DNA from: Pseudomonas sp. MPC6 | GTDB taxonomy: Bacteria; Pseudomonadota; Gammaproteobacteria; Pseudomonadales; Pseudomonadaceae | Direction: 5' to 3' | DNA: 64,000 nucleotides | NCBI RefSeq assembly: GCF_006094435.1 | Contig: NZ_CP034783.1 | Span: 4,739,001-4,803,000 of the forward strand | Part shown: one piece after another, positions 55,495 to 64,000 of the stretch | Layout: each line of letters opens with the position of its first letter | Numbering within the stretch: the first letter of the stretch is position 1 | Position numbers and translations under genes: made by a program | Notes under the pieces: generated by a model | The model's input: only the letters and a program-made list of their open reading frames with translations | Told to the model about the DNA's origin: nothing | Database searches by the model: none

Positions 55495-57083
55495 GCCGCG
55501 CCCTCGCCGCCCCCGCAGCACCCTTCGATGCCGCGAGCATGGCGACGGCGACCAAGGTCTTCGCCTTCGCCAGCATGTGCATCGGCATGTTCATCGCCCT
55601 GCTGGATATCCAGATCGTCTCCGCCTCGTTGCGCGACATCGGCGGCGGACTTTCGGCCGGCACCGACGAAACCGCGTGGGTGCAGACCAGTTACCTGATC
55701 GCCGAAATCATCGTGATCCCGCTGTCCGGCTGGCTGTCCCGGGTGTTCTCGACCCGCTGGCTGTTCTGCGCCTCGGCGGTGGGTTTCACCCTGGCCAGCC
55801 TGTTGTGCGGCGTGGCCTGGAACATCCAGAGCATGATCGCCTTCCGTGCCCTGCAGGGGTTTCTCGGTGGCTCGATGATCCCGCTGGTGTTCACCACCGC
55901 GTTTATCTTCTTCAGCGGCAAACAACGGGTGATCGCTGCTGCAACCATCGGCGCGGTGGCCTCGCTGGCACCGACCCTCGGGCCGGTGATCGGTGGCTGG
56001 ATCACCGACATTTCGTCCTGGCACTGGTTGTTCTACATCAATTTGATCCCGGGGATTTTCGTCGCGGTGGCGGTGCCGATGCTGGTGAAGATCGACCAGC
56101 CGGAACTGTCGTTGCTCAAAGGCGCCGACTACCTGAGCATGCTGTTCCTCGCGCTGTTCCTCGGCTGCCTGGAATACACCCTCGAAGAAGGCCCGCGCTG
56201 GAACTGGTTCAGCGACAGCACGATCCTGACCACCGCCTGGATCAGCGGCCTGGCCGGCCTCGCCTTCATCGGCCGCACCCTGCACGTGGCCAACCCGATC
56301 GTCGACCTGCGCGCCTTGAAAGACCGTAACTTCGCCCTCGGCTGCTTCTTTTCGTTCGTCACCGGGATAGGCCTGTTCGCCACTATTTACCTGACGCCAC
56401 TGTTTCTCGGCCGGGTGCGTGGATATGGCGCGCTGGACATTGGCCTGGCGGTGTTCTCCACCGGCGTGTTCCAGATCATGGCGATTCCGCTGTACGCCTT
56501 CCTGGCCAACCGCATCGACCTGCGCTGGATCATGATGACCGGCCTTGGGCTGTTCGCCTTGTCGATGTGGGATTTCAGCCCGATCACCCACGACTGGGGG
56601 GCCAAAGAATTGATGCTGCCCCAAGCCTTGCGCGGGATTGCCCAGCAACTGGCGGTGCCGCCCGCCGTCACCCTGACCCTCGGCGGCCTGGCACCCTCGC
56701 GGCTCAAGCATGCTTCGGGATTGTTCAACCTGATGCGCAACCTGGGGGGCGCCATCGGCATCGCTGCGTGCGCGACCATTCTCAATGACCGCACCAACCT
56801 GCACTTCACCCGGCTGGCCGAAAACCTCAACAGCAGCAACGAAGCCTTGAACCAGTGGCTGACCCAGGTCGGCACCAACTTCGCCGCCCTGGGCCAGAGC
56901 GGCGACGTCGGCGTCACCGCCAGCCTGCGTCAACTCTGGCTGCTGACCTACCGCGAAGCCCAGACGCAAACCTACGGCGACGCGTTCCTGATGATCATGG
57001 TCGGCTTCATCATCGCCACGGCGATGGTGCCCTTGATGCGCAAGGTGCAACCACCGGCCGCGCCGAGTGTGGATGCTCATTGA
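55491..57083 (+). CDS. DHA2-family MFS transporter, second EmrB-like pump
   Basis: 530-residue permease with about fourteen membrane segments. The first helix is FIALLDIQIVSASLRDIGGGLSAGTDETAWVQTSYLIAEIIVIPLSG, motif A appears as GWLSRVFSTRW, and the motif C-like segment is ASLAPTLGPVIGGWI. It is translationally coupled to the adaptor gene. The last 84 bases are duplicated as a diverged copy at 59206-59283, downstream of the inserted transglutaminase gene. Confidence 0.88.
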   Translation: MSRALAAPAAPFDAASMATATKVFAFASMCIGMFIALLDIQIVSASLRDIGGGLSAGTDETAWVQTSYLIAEIIVIPLSGWLSRVFSTRWLFCASAVGFTLASLLCGVAWNIQSMIAFRALQGFLGGSMIPLVFTTAFIFFSGKQRVIAAATIGAVASLAPTLGPVIGGWITDISSWHWLFYINLIPGIFVAVAVPMLVKIDQPELSLLKGADYLSMLFLALFLGCLEYTLEEGPRWNWFSDSTILTTAWISGLAGLAFIGRTLHVANPIVDLRALKDRNFALGCFFSFVTGIGLFATIYLTPLFLGRVRGYGALDIGLAVFSTGVFQIMAIPLYAFLANRIDLRWIMMTGLGLFALSMWDFSPITHDWGAKELMLPQALRGIAQQLAVPPAVTLTLGGLAPSRLKHASGLFNLMRNLGGAIGIAACATILNDRTNLHFTRLAENLNSSNEALNQWLTQVGTNFAALGQSGDVGVTASLRQLWLLTYREAQTQTYGDAFLMIMVGFIIATAMVPLMRKVQPPAAPSVDAH

Positions 57084-57118
57084 GCGCGCCCGTGGGTCTA
57101 CACGTCAGATCAATATCA

Positions 57119-57138
57119 CTGGAGGCTGCGCGGCCTCC
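57119..57138. terminator. GC hairpin after the MFS gene
   Basis: TGGAGGC-TGCGC-GGCCTCCA forms a strong stem between the convergent MFS and transglutaminase genes. There is no T-run, so a terminator role is only likely. Confidence 0.4.
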
Positions 57139-57206
57139 AATCAACCAGTCAATAACGACGCACCCTCTTGAACCGGCCCTGTTGTGACACCTGGAACCCG
57201 ACAACC

Positions 57207-59069
57207 CTATTGAACCTGAACCACGATCTGTGATTTCAAATCGCTCACCATCGAACCAATCACTGAACTCATGCCTTTGAAATCATCAGGACTGCACAAC
57301 GCACTGGGGTTGTAAAACTTTAAGTATCGACGAACGACCACTGCGCCTGGCTCTTTTGAGTAATTGGAGATGTACTCAAACTTTTGATGGCGCAAGGTCA
57401 TCGACTTAGGCACCGCGACAATACTGACCTCTTTTGCAAACTCAAAACGCGCCTGCTCTTCAGTCTCTCCCGAGATGCAGGTAAAGGCCTGACCACGATC
57501 GCTCTCCGCTGCGAACGTAAAAACGTTCTGCGCAATACCTCCAGCGAAGCTGCTCATAGTGAAAACGCCCGTAGGCCCGGGAAAGCCAACCAGATTCTCC
57601 GCCAGACCGACCACTTTTATTGAAAGTTCGTTAGTGCCAGCCTCAAGTTGGGTGGCGCTGAACTCTCCTTTACCCGTCTGTCCGTAGCTCGCCAGGACTT
57701 GTTGCACCCACTGGTTTCTATCAACGGCGCTCATGGAGTTAATAGCGTAACGATTGGGTTCTGCTGCCCAACCTGTGATTTGGGATGAGTGAGTAAAGTC
57801 GGCGTCACCGTTTTCGCGAACCTTGAACACCGTGGTGCTCTCAATCTTTCCGTCCTGTGTGGAAGGTGTACGTCCCAGCGCTCCTGACTTGCTGAAAACG
57901 ACAGGTTTATCCAGATTGAAAATAGGCAGATAACCGCCCGCAACTCCTTCTGCGGTCGAGTCCAGATAAAGGTCCAAGGTCGGAATATAGGTAATTACAT
58001 GATTGATCACACCCAGGGTTGGCACCTTGGGCAAGGTATAGGCATTCTCGGCGTTAAGCAGCGCAGGCGTGCTCTCTATAGCCACTGCCGCGAGCAATGA
58101 CTCCAACAACACTACGTGATCTTTGCAGTCGCCATAGCGATTGGCCAGAATCGTTTCGACCGGATTAGGCACGACACTGCCCGCCCCCACATAGACTGCG
58201 ACATAGCGGATATTTTTTCGTACCCAATCATTCAGGGCAATCGCTTTGTCCCGAGGGTCAACCAGATGGGCGGTTATCGTTTGTGCCAACTGACTGATGT
58301 CTGCTGTTACACGACTCTTCGCCCGGGCATCGTAAGCCTGGGCAAAGGCCTGGAAGTCAGGAAATGTAGAAACTGCCAAATACTGACCGTAATCCTAGTA
58401 AGCGACAGAGCCATGTTCGATACGAGCTTTTTTGTCAGGGATATTGTCCCACCGGTAAATTGTCCGTCCCGCCATAGTGACAGGATCGCTGGCCTTGAAG
58501 CCTCGAGCATCGGCGTACAATGGCATGCTCTGCGGCAAGTCATAAACAAGCGTGTACCGCTCGGTTGGGTGAAATGTGGGATGCGATAACGACTCGAAGT
58601 GCTGCGGGAACAATGCAGTGTTGCGATGAGTTTTGTATCGAATGGAAAGACGGTCACCCACGGCGACGTCGGGAAAGATGACCACCTTGACCAATGTATC
58701 CTGAAACATTGGTGCGTCCGCTGAACCGCGCTCTTGCTGCTCTTTGATCTGGTCAGGCTTGACCACAAACTTTCGACCATCCGGCTTTTGTGTGAATGCC
58801 TCGACGACCTCCAGGCTTTCCAAGGTGCGGTTGTAGCTCAAATGATGCTGTGCATAAACGTTAATGGCGCGTTCTTCGTTAATCAAGATCACTATGTCAT
58901 TGGTAGCCATGAAGCTGCCGTCTGCGTTAATGACATGCTTGCGAATATCTTTTTCGATGGTGATCGAGGTGTCTGTGCCATCGTTGTTGGCCAACGCGGA
59001 CGTTACTGCCATAAGACAGCAGGCGATAAAACCAAGTAATCGCACACACTGGAAGATATAAAGTCGCAT
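57207..59069 (-). pseudogene. DUF3857/transglutaminase-like gene broken by one in-frame amber codon
   Basis: One continuous frame encodes a signal peptide (LLGFIACCLMAVTSALANN), a DUF3857 domain (about 40-220) and then a transglutaminase-like core. The frame is stopped only by a TAG at 58395-58397 (codon 225, ..HGSVAY*DYGQYLAVS..) and continues intact from 58394 to the stop at 57207. The catalytic triad lies after the TAG and is complete: RYGDCKDHVVLLESLL (Cys), INHVITYIP (His) and LYLDSTAEG (Asp). Homologous proteins are single chains of this size. It could be a recent nonsense mutation, a read-through gene or a sequencing error. The DNA is visibly lower in GC than its neighbours. Confidence 0.85.
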
Positions 59070-59205
59070 ATGAACACACTTGATAAATTAGATGTGTTCG
59101 CAATATACCGCAGCATTACATCGAAAAGTGCGCCCCCTCGACGCTGAAAGCAGAATCAGAACACTCCTACATAGGTCCTACAGAAACGTCCTTCAGAGGT
59201 CCGTA

Positions 59206-59283
59206 GTCCGTTTCATCCTCGCCACGGCGATGATGCCCTTTACAAGTAAGATGCAACTACGGGCCGTGGCGAGTGTTCATTGA
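59206..59283 (+). repeat. diverged partial copy of the MFS gene 3' end
   Basis: Aligned by hand to 57000-57083: 63 of 78 compared bases match and there is one 6-base gap. The copied frame reads VRFILATAMMPFTSKMQLRAVASVH with the same TGA. Everything between 57084 and 59205 appears inserted relative to an ancestral arrangement. Confidence 0.85.
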
Positions 59284-59293
59284 ACGTTGCGTG

Positions 59294-59734
59294 TTACTCC
59301 TGAGGCATCTTGCGAAAACCAACCGCCAACCGGTTCCAGCTATTGATGGTGGAAATCGCCACGGTCAGGTCGACCATTTCCTTGGGCGTGAACTGGGCCG
59401 AGACCAATTCATAGTCTTCATCCGGCGCGCGGGTCAGGCTCAGTTGAGTCAGGGATTCGGTCCAGGCCAGGGCGGCGCGCTCGCGGGGGCTGAAGAACGG
59501 CGTCTCGCGCCAGGCGGTCACGGCGAACAGGCGACGCGGGGTTTCACCTCCCTTGATTGCATCGGCGGTGTGCATGTCGATGCAGAAGGCGCAGCCGTTG
59601 ATCTGCGAGGCGCGCAGCTTGACCAGTTCGATCAGCGACTGTTCCAGCGGCAGCTTCGACACTGCGGTCTCCAGGGCGATCATGGCTTTGAGGGCGTCGG
59701 GGGAAGCCGTGTAGAAATCGATACGAGGTTGCAT
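59294..59734 (-). CDS. AhpD/carboxymuconolactone decarboxylase-family protein
   Basis: 146-residue alkylhydroperoxidase AhpD-core protein. The redox motif is INGCAFCIDMHTADA with Cys48, Cys51 and His55, preceded by the conserved Glu in LIELVKLRAS. It is likely a small peroxidase or thiol-disulfide protein. The ATG at 59734 (MQPRIDFYTASPDAL) follows GGAGCCCACC, so the earlier in-frame ATG at 59752 is less likely. It stands alone. Confidence 0.9.
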   Translation of the reverse strand: MQPRIDFYTASPDALKAMIALETAVSKLPLEQSLIELVKLRASQINGCAFCIDMHTADAIKGGETPRRLFAVTAWRETPFFSPRERAALAWTESLTQLSLTRAPDEDYELVSAQFTPKEMVDLTVAISTINSWNRLAVGFRKMPQE

Positions 59735-59869
59735 GGTGGGCTCCGGTAACAAAGGATGTGGCGCTACGTTAATCCCGCACCGGCATGCAGCAAATAGCCA
59801 ATTATTGGGAAGTCGAGGATGCCAATGGCGGCCTACTCGATTGCAGCCGCCAGCGTGATCTTCGAACCC

Positions 59870-61312
59870 CTACGTCCGATTGCGCAACCATTGCAGGAAA
59901 CCCCTCTTCGCCTCGACCTTAGGCACTTCCTGGGTGAGCGTGCGCGCCTTGTTCAAGCGGAAATCCAGCAGCGCTTTCATCGCCTCGCTGATGTCATGCC
60001 GCGCATCCAGGCAGGGTTTGAGGTATTCCTTCTCGATCCGGTACAGGCTGCAGAAGGTCTTGGCGGTGAATTGCGCCGGGAGCGCCGTATCGGACACTAT
60101 CCCGCCCTCGCCGATCACCTCGCCCGGCCCCATGCGTCCGGACTCGAACATCACGCCGCCACGGCTCAGCTCCACCGAGACCACGCCGGATTCGATGATC
60201 AACAGATGATCGCTGACCTCCCCTGCCGCCAGGATCAGTTCCCCGGCGCGGAAGGTTTGCAGGGTCATGTTCTGGCTGAAGGTTTCCTTCTCTTCCTGAC
60301 GCAGGGTCGAGAAGATGGTCGAGGTATCCAGCAATGCCCGTGGCCGTGACAGGTTGACCGGGGCATTCGATTCGACGCTCGACAACAGGCTGACGCCGCA
60401 GGCATGCAAGTGCCGGAACGCCAGGTCGAACAGCTGGTTGCGCACCATGCGTTTCTGATCCATGGACTCGACGAAACCGCTGATTTCGTATTCCATCCCG
60501 GCGCTGCTGGCGCTTTTCAACGAGACGCTGGGCGCCGGTTTGCTCAACAACTGGCGGCAGCCCTGCATGGCCCGTTCCAGGGCTTCGATCACCGTGTTCG
60601 GTCGCGCATGGGGGCTCAGTTGCAGGCTGATCGAGACGCCGAAAATGTCGCTCGGGCGGCTGAAGTTGATGATCTTGGCCTTGGCCGCCAGCGAATTGGG
60701 GATCACCGCCATGCTGCCCTGGGCGGTTTGCAGGCGCGTGGCGCGCCAGTCGATATCGGTGACCCGGCCTTCGGTGCCGTCGATGGAGATCCAGTCATCC
60801 AGTTGATAGGGTTTGGTGGTGTTGAGGACGATGCCGGAGAACACGTCACTGAGGGTGCTTTGCAGGGCCAGGCCGACGATGATCGCCAACGCGCCGGACG
60901 TGGCCAGGACGCCCTTGACCGGGAGTTCGAGCACGTAGGCCAGGGCGGCGATGACGGCGATCAGAAAGATCACCGCGCCGAGTAAATCCTGCAACAGCCG
61001 CCCGGTGTGCCCGACCCGCTGCATCATCGCCGCGCCGATCAGCACCGTCAGGGTTCGCGCGGCGAACAGCCACCAACCGATCTGCAAACCGACCGCTGCC
61101 AGGTGCAGCGGGATGTTGTCAGCCCAGGGGGCCGGCTCCAGCGGGTTCAGGCCTTCGTTGAACAGCACGACGCTGAACAGCGAGAAAATCACCAGGCGCA
61201 CCACCAGTTTCCAATGACTGCCATTGGCACTGATCAACCGCCACAGGCCAAGATCGATCAGGACCAGGGCCAAGGCGCAGAGCAAGGGGTGATCGGTGAG
61301 CAGGGACAACAT
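59870..61312 (-). CDS. MscS-superfamily channel with cyclic nucleotide-binding domain (bCNG)
   Basis: 480-residue membrane channel. It has four to five N-terminal membrane segments, then the MscS pore-lining helix and beta domain (LATSGALAIIVGLALQSTLSDVFSGIVLNTTKPYQLDDWISIDGTEGRVTDIDWRATRLQT, about 160-220). A C-terminal cNMP-binding domain follows (about 345-460, FRAGELILAAGEVSDHLLIIESGVVSVELSRGG..GPGEVIGEGG). The architecture is that of bacterial cyclic nucleotide-gated channels. The ATG at 61312 is used; an earlier in-frame start at 61384 overlaps a REP. Confidence 0.89.
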   Translation of the reverse strand: MLSLLTDHPLLCALALVLIDLGLWRLISANGSHWKLVVRLVIFSLFSVVLFNEGLNPLEPAPWADNIPLHLAAVGLQIGWWLFAARTLTVLIGAAMMQRVGHTGRLLQDLLGAVIFLIAVIAALAYVLELPVKGVLATSGALAIIVGLALQSTLSDVFSGIVLNTTKPYQLDDWISIDGTEGRVTDIDWRATRLQTAQGSMAVIPNSLAAKAKIINFSRPSDIFGVSISLQLSPHARPNTVIEALERAMQGCRQLLSKPAPSVSLKSASSAGMEYEISGFVESMDQKRMVRNQLFDLAFRHLHACGVSLLSSVESNAPVNLSRPRALLDTSTIFSTLRQEEKETFSQNMTLQTFRAGELILAAGEVSDHLLIIESGVVSVELSRGGVMFESGRMGPGEVIGEGGIVSDTALPAQFTAKTFCSLYRIEKEYLKPCLDARHDISEAMKALLDFRLNKARTLTQEVPKVEAKRGFLQWLRNRT

Positions 61313-61384
61313 CGAGCGACTCCAGACACGTGCGGATGGGCACAGTGTAGGAGGATTTGATGCCTTCAGAACAACACAAAACAC

Positions 61385-61473
61385 TGTAGGAGCAAGCTTG
61401 CTCGCGATGGCGGTCTGACAGTCACTGATTCGGTGACTGCTCTACCGCTATCGCCAGCAAGCCGGCTCCTGCA
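61385..61473. repeat. REPIN, mixed arms
   Basis: TGTAGGAGCAAGCTTGCTCGCGATGGCGG on the left, CCGCTATCGCCAGCAAGCCGGCTCCTGCA on the right. The arm types match those of the 134-bp array. Confidence 0.9.
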
Positions 61474-61494
61474 GAGGGCGATGTGTGTCAGGGG

Positions 61495-62121
61495 TTACTT
61501 GCTGTTGGTCAGCGCGTTATAGCTGGTAAACAGGTTGCGATAGTCCGGGATGTGGTTGGAGAACAAGGTGCCCAGGCCTTCCACGTCGTTGCGCCAGTCG
61601 CGATGCAGCTCGCACGCCAGGCCGAACCAGGTCATCAATTGCGCACCCGAGGACGACATGCGGTCCCAGGCCGATTGCCGGGTCAGTTCGTTGAACGTAC
61701 CGGAAGCGTCCGTCACCACAAACACGTCGAAGCCTTCAGCCAACGCCGAGAGTGCCGGGAACGCCACGCACACCTCGGTCACTACGCCCGCGATGATCAG
61801 TTGTTTCTTGCCGGTGGCCTTGATCGCCTTGACGAAGTCTTCGTTGTCCCAGGCGTTGATCTGGCCAGGACGGGCGATGTACGGCGCATCCGGAAACAGC
61901 GCCTTGAGCTCGGGCACCAGCGGGCCGTTGGGGCCGGTTTCGAAACTGGTGGTGAGGATGGTCGGCAACTTGAAGTACTTGGCCAGGTCGGCCAGGGCCA
62001 GCACGTTGTTCTTGAAACGGTCCGGTTCGATGTCGCGCACCAGAGACAGCAGGCCCGCCTGATGATCCACCAACAGAACGGCGGCGTTATCCTTGTCGAG
62101 ACGTTTGTAAGAAGTAGTCAT
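61495..62121 (-). CDS. ycaC: isochorismatase-family hydrolase, YcaC-like
   Basis: 208-residue cysteine hydrolase. The catalytic triad is placed at Asp19 (LLVDHQAG), Lys in the KAIKATGKKQLIIAG region and Cys118 (GVVTEVCVAFPAL), as in YcaC. The substrate is unknown. It lies in a same-strand run with pirin, 126 bp downstream of it, and could be cotranscribed. Confidence 0.87.
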   Translation of the reverse strand: MTTSYKRLDKDNAAVLLVDHQAGLLSLVRDIEPDRFKNNVLALADLAKYFKLPTILTTSFETGPNGPLVPELKALFPDAPYIARPGQINAWDNEDFVKAIKATGKKQLIIAGVVTEVCVAFPALSALAEGFDVFVVTDASGTFNELTRQSAWDRMSSSGAQLMTWFGLACELHRDWRNDVEGLGTLFSNHIPDYRNLFTSYNALTNSK

Positions 62122-62247
62122 GGGGAAATCCTCGCTTTTTAATCGATGCCTGAAGTGCAGGCGTGAGTGAACTCTGTTTTTTCGTCAAATGCGGTCCGGC
62201 AAGCGTAGTCAGCCAAACCTGGCCCGCCACAGCGATGTCGCATTGAT

Positions 62248-63117
62248 TCAACCGTGCATCTGGCCGAAGCGGCCGGATTGGAAGTCGGCGAACGCCTGGT
62301 GAATCTCCTGCTCGCTGTTCATCACGAACGGACCGTGACCGACGATCGGCTCGTCGATCGGTTCGCCACTGAGCAACAACACCACGGCGTCGTTGTTGTT
62401 GGCTTCCAGGCTGAGCTGATGGCCGTCGCGTTCGAACAACGCCAACTGCCCTTCCCGCACCGGCTCCCGCCCGTTGACCTGAACCGTGCCGCGCAGCACC
62501 ACCACGGCGGTGTTGCGCCCTTCGTGCAGGTCCAGGGTCAGCAACTTGCCGGCGTTCAAGCGAAGGTCCCAGACATCGATCGGCGTGAAGGTCCGCGCCG
62601 GGCCGGTGTGGCCGTCGAACTCGCCGGCGATCAAGCGCAGGCTGCCGGCGTTGTCTTTGAGCGGGATGCTCGGGATGTCGCCATCGAGGATCGTCTGGTA
62701 GCCGGCGTCGGCCATTTTGTCCCTGGCCGGCAGGTTGACCCACAGCTGCACCATTTCCAGGGTGCCGCCGGTTTTGGCGAATCCTTCGGAATGGAACTCT
62801 TCGTGGAGAATCCCCGACGCCGCGGTCATCCACTGCACGTCGCCTGGGCCGATCTTGCCGCCGCTGCCGGTGGAGTCGCGGTGCTCCAGCTCGCCCTTAT
62901 AAACGATAGTCACGGTTTCGAAGCCGCGGTGCGGATGCTGACCAACGCCACGACGTTCGGTGGTCGGGGTGAAATCAGCGGGGCCAGCGTGATCGAGCAG
63001 CAAAAACGGGCTGATGTGTTTGCCCAGGTTGTCGTAGGAAAACAGCGTACGGACCGGGAAGCCGTCGCCGACCCAATGGGGGCGTGGGCTGGTGTAGATA
63101 CCGATGATGTTTTTCAT
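62248..63117 (-). CDS. pirin family protein
   Basis: 289-residue bicupin. Metal ligands of the N-terminal cupin are seen in VGQHPHRGFETVTIV (H61, H63) and SGILHEEFHS (H105, E107). The second cupin region follows to FGQMHG. Pirins bind iron, and some have quercetinase activity; the role here is unknown. It is divergent from the LysR gene 105 bp away, which may regulate it. Confidence 0.9.
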   Translation of the reverse strand: MKNIIGIYTSPRPHWVGDGFPVRTLFSYDNLGKHISPFLLLDHAGPADFTPTTERRGVGQHPHRGFETVTIVYKGELEHRDSTGSGGKIGPGDVQWMTAASGILHEEFHSEGFAKTGGTLEMVQLWVNLPARDKMADAGYQTILDGDIPSIPLKDNAGSLRLIAGEFDGHTGPARTFTPIDVWDLRLNAGKLLTLDLHEGRNTAVVVLRGTVQVNGREPVREGQLALFERDGHQLSLEANNNDAVVLLLSGEPIDEPIVGHGPFVMNSEQEIHQAFADFQSGRFGQMHG

Positions 63118-63222
63118 CTTGCCTCCGAAATCTGTGGTGTGATGCGATGGATAAAGCTTAAATCCAGCGCCTTTGATGCACTAGACTGCAAAAATCAGCC
63201 TTAGCGTTCTATCTGGAGAACG

Positions 63223-64000
63223 ATGGTGGAAGACCTCAACACCCTCTACTACTTCACCCGAGTGGTGGAACACGGCGGTTTCGCCCCGGCCGGACGGGCG
63301 CTGGACATGCCCAAGTCCAAGCTCAGCCGGCGCATCGCCGAGCTCGAAGAGCGCCTCGGGGTGCGCCTGCTGCACCGCACCAGTCGGCAATGTTCGCTGA
63401 CCGAAATCGGCCAGGCCTATTACCAGCGCTGCCTGGCCATGCGCGTGGAAGCGGAAAGCGCCGCCGAACTGATCGAACGCAACCGCTCCGAACCCCAGGG
63501 GCTGGTGCGCATCAGTTGCCCCACCGCGCTGCTCAATTCCTGGGTCGGGCCGATGTTGACCCGCTATATGCTCAAGTACCCCTTGGTGGAATTGTTCATC
63601 GAAAGCACCAACCGCCGGGTCGACCTGATCCACGAAGGGTTCGACATCGCCCTGCGGGTGCGCTTTCCGCCGCTGGAAAACACCGACATGGTGATGAAGG
63701 TCCTGGGCAACAGCACCCAGAGCCTGGTGGGCAGCCCGGCGTTTTGCGAACGCCTGTCGGCACCCGCGGCCCCGGCCGACCTCAGCGGTCTGCCAAGCCT
63801 GCATTGGGGCGCGGCGCAGCGCGAGTATCAATGGGAACTGTTTGGCACCGACGGCGCCAGTGCGGTGATTCGGCATGCGCCGCGGATGGTCACCGATGAC
63901 CTGTTGGCGCTGCGTCACGCGGTGCTCGCGGGGATCGGCATCGCCCACCTGCCCAACGTGGTGGTGCGCGATGACATCGCCGCCGGACGCCTGGTGAAGC
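63223..64000 (+). CDS. LysR-family transcriptional regulator, 3' end outside the window
   Basis: The first 259 codons are present and the frame runs off the right edge. The N-terminal winged helix reads LNTLYYFTRVVEHGGFAPAGRALDMPKSKLSRRIAELEERLGVRLLHRTSRQCSLTEIG. The effector domain begins near LVRISCPTALLNSWVGP, typical of the CrgA-type subgroup. CTGGAGAACG precedes the ATG at 63223. It is divergent from pirin and is the likely regulator of pirin and the ycaC-like gene. Confidence 0.9.
   Translation, partial: MVEDLNTLYYFTRVVEHGGFAPAGRALDMPKSKLSRRIAELEERLGVRLLHRTSRQCSLTEIGQAYYQRCLAMRVEAESAAELIERNRSEPQGLVRISCPTALLNSWVGPMLTRYMLKYPLVELFIESTNRRVDLIHEGFDIALRVRFPPLENTDMVMKVLGNSTQSLVGSPAFCERLSAPAAPADLSGLPSLHWGAAQREYQWELFGTDGASAVIRHAPRMVTDDLLALRHAVLAGIGIAHLPNVVVRDDIAAGRLVK

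Noticed and set aside
58395..59069. Two separate genes, one DUF3857 and one transglutaminase
   Set aside because: They are in the same frame with only one stop codon between them, and the known family architecture is a single chain.
1..64000. tRNA, rRNA, insertion sequence, phage or integrase gene
   Set aside because: None was recognised on either strand.

Overview
The window looks like chromosomal DNA of a fluorescent pseudomonad (Pseudomonas fluorescens group). The evidence is high GC, Pseudomonas-type housekeeping proteins, a BqsRS/TlpQ-like block in an order I recall from P. aeruginosa, and about twenty intergenic REP/REPIN palindromes of the GTAGGAGC..GCGAAGG and GTGGGAGC..GCGAAGG types. 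No rRNA, tRNA, CRISPR array, insertion sequence or prophage was seen. No REP-associated transposase (RAYT) lies in the window.

Layout. 1-3408: cysS (partial), glnS, ppiB and lpxH. 3429-8591: a MarR-controlled tripartite efflux operon (marR, NodT-like outer-membrane factor, emrA, emrB) with two identical palindromic operator candidates. 8832-14946: tamB, tamA and a GNAT acetyltransferase. 15338-23885: xthA, a CBS protein, two GSTs, a DUF1615 lipoprotein, an FAD monooxygenase, a zinc-type hemB and a secreted histidine phosphatase. 24037-27065: selU-selD, two small hypotheticals and a metallothionein. 27132-30624: a paired YdcZ-type transporter with a LysR regulator, then a Na+/H+ antiporter. 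31006-36456: a TlpQ-like chemoreceptor, a BqsRS-like two-component system with two PepSY proteins, and queD. 36674-42721: an alpha/beta hydrolase, codBA behind a sigma-54 promoter, and a DapF-like protein divergent from an MFS transporter. 42724-43430: a five-unit tandem array of a 134-bp REP cassette. 43439-47484: fecIRA. 47649-53975: a two-partner secretion pair (tpsB, tpsA). 54373-57083: a second emrAB-type pump. 57084-59283: a lower-GC segment holding a DUF3857/transglutaminase gene broken by one amber codon and bounded by a partial copy of the 3' end of the preceding MFS gene. 59294-64000: AhpD-like protein, a bCNG-type MscS channel, ycaC-like hydrolase, pirin and a partial LysR gene.

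How the genes work together. The strongest functional groupings are envelope and detoxification (two efflux pumps, TamAB, GSTs, TpsAB), metal and iron handling (FecIRA, BqsRS-like system, metallothionein, zinc-type HemB) and nitrogen scavenging (codBA under a sigma-54 promoter).

Most unusual. These are the amber-interrupted transglutaminase with its duplicated flank, the DapF-fold protein with both catalytic cysteines changed to serine, the tandem 134-bp REP array, a 41-bp triplication of the hemB 3' end, and several well-formed but unassigned operators. No single locus is convincingly a wholly new multi-gene system.
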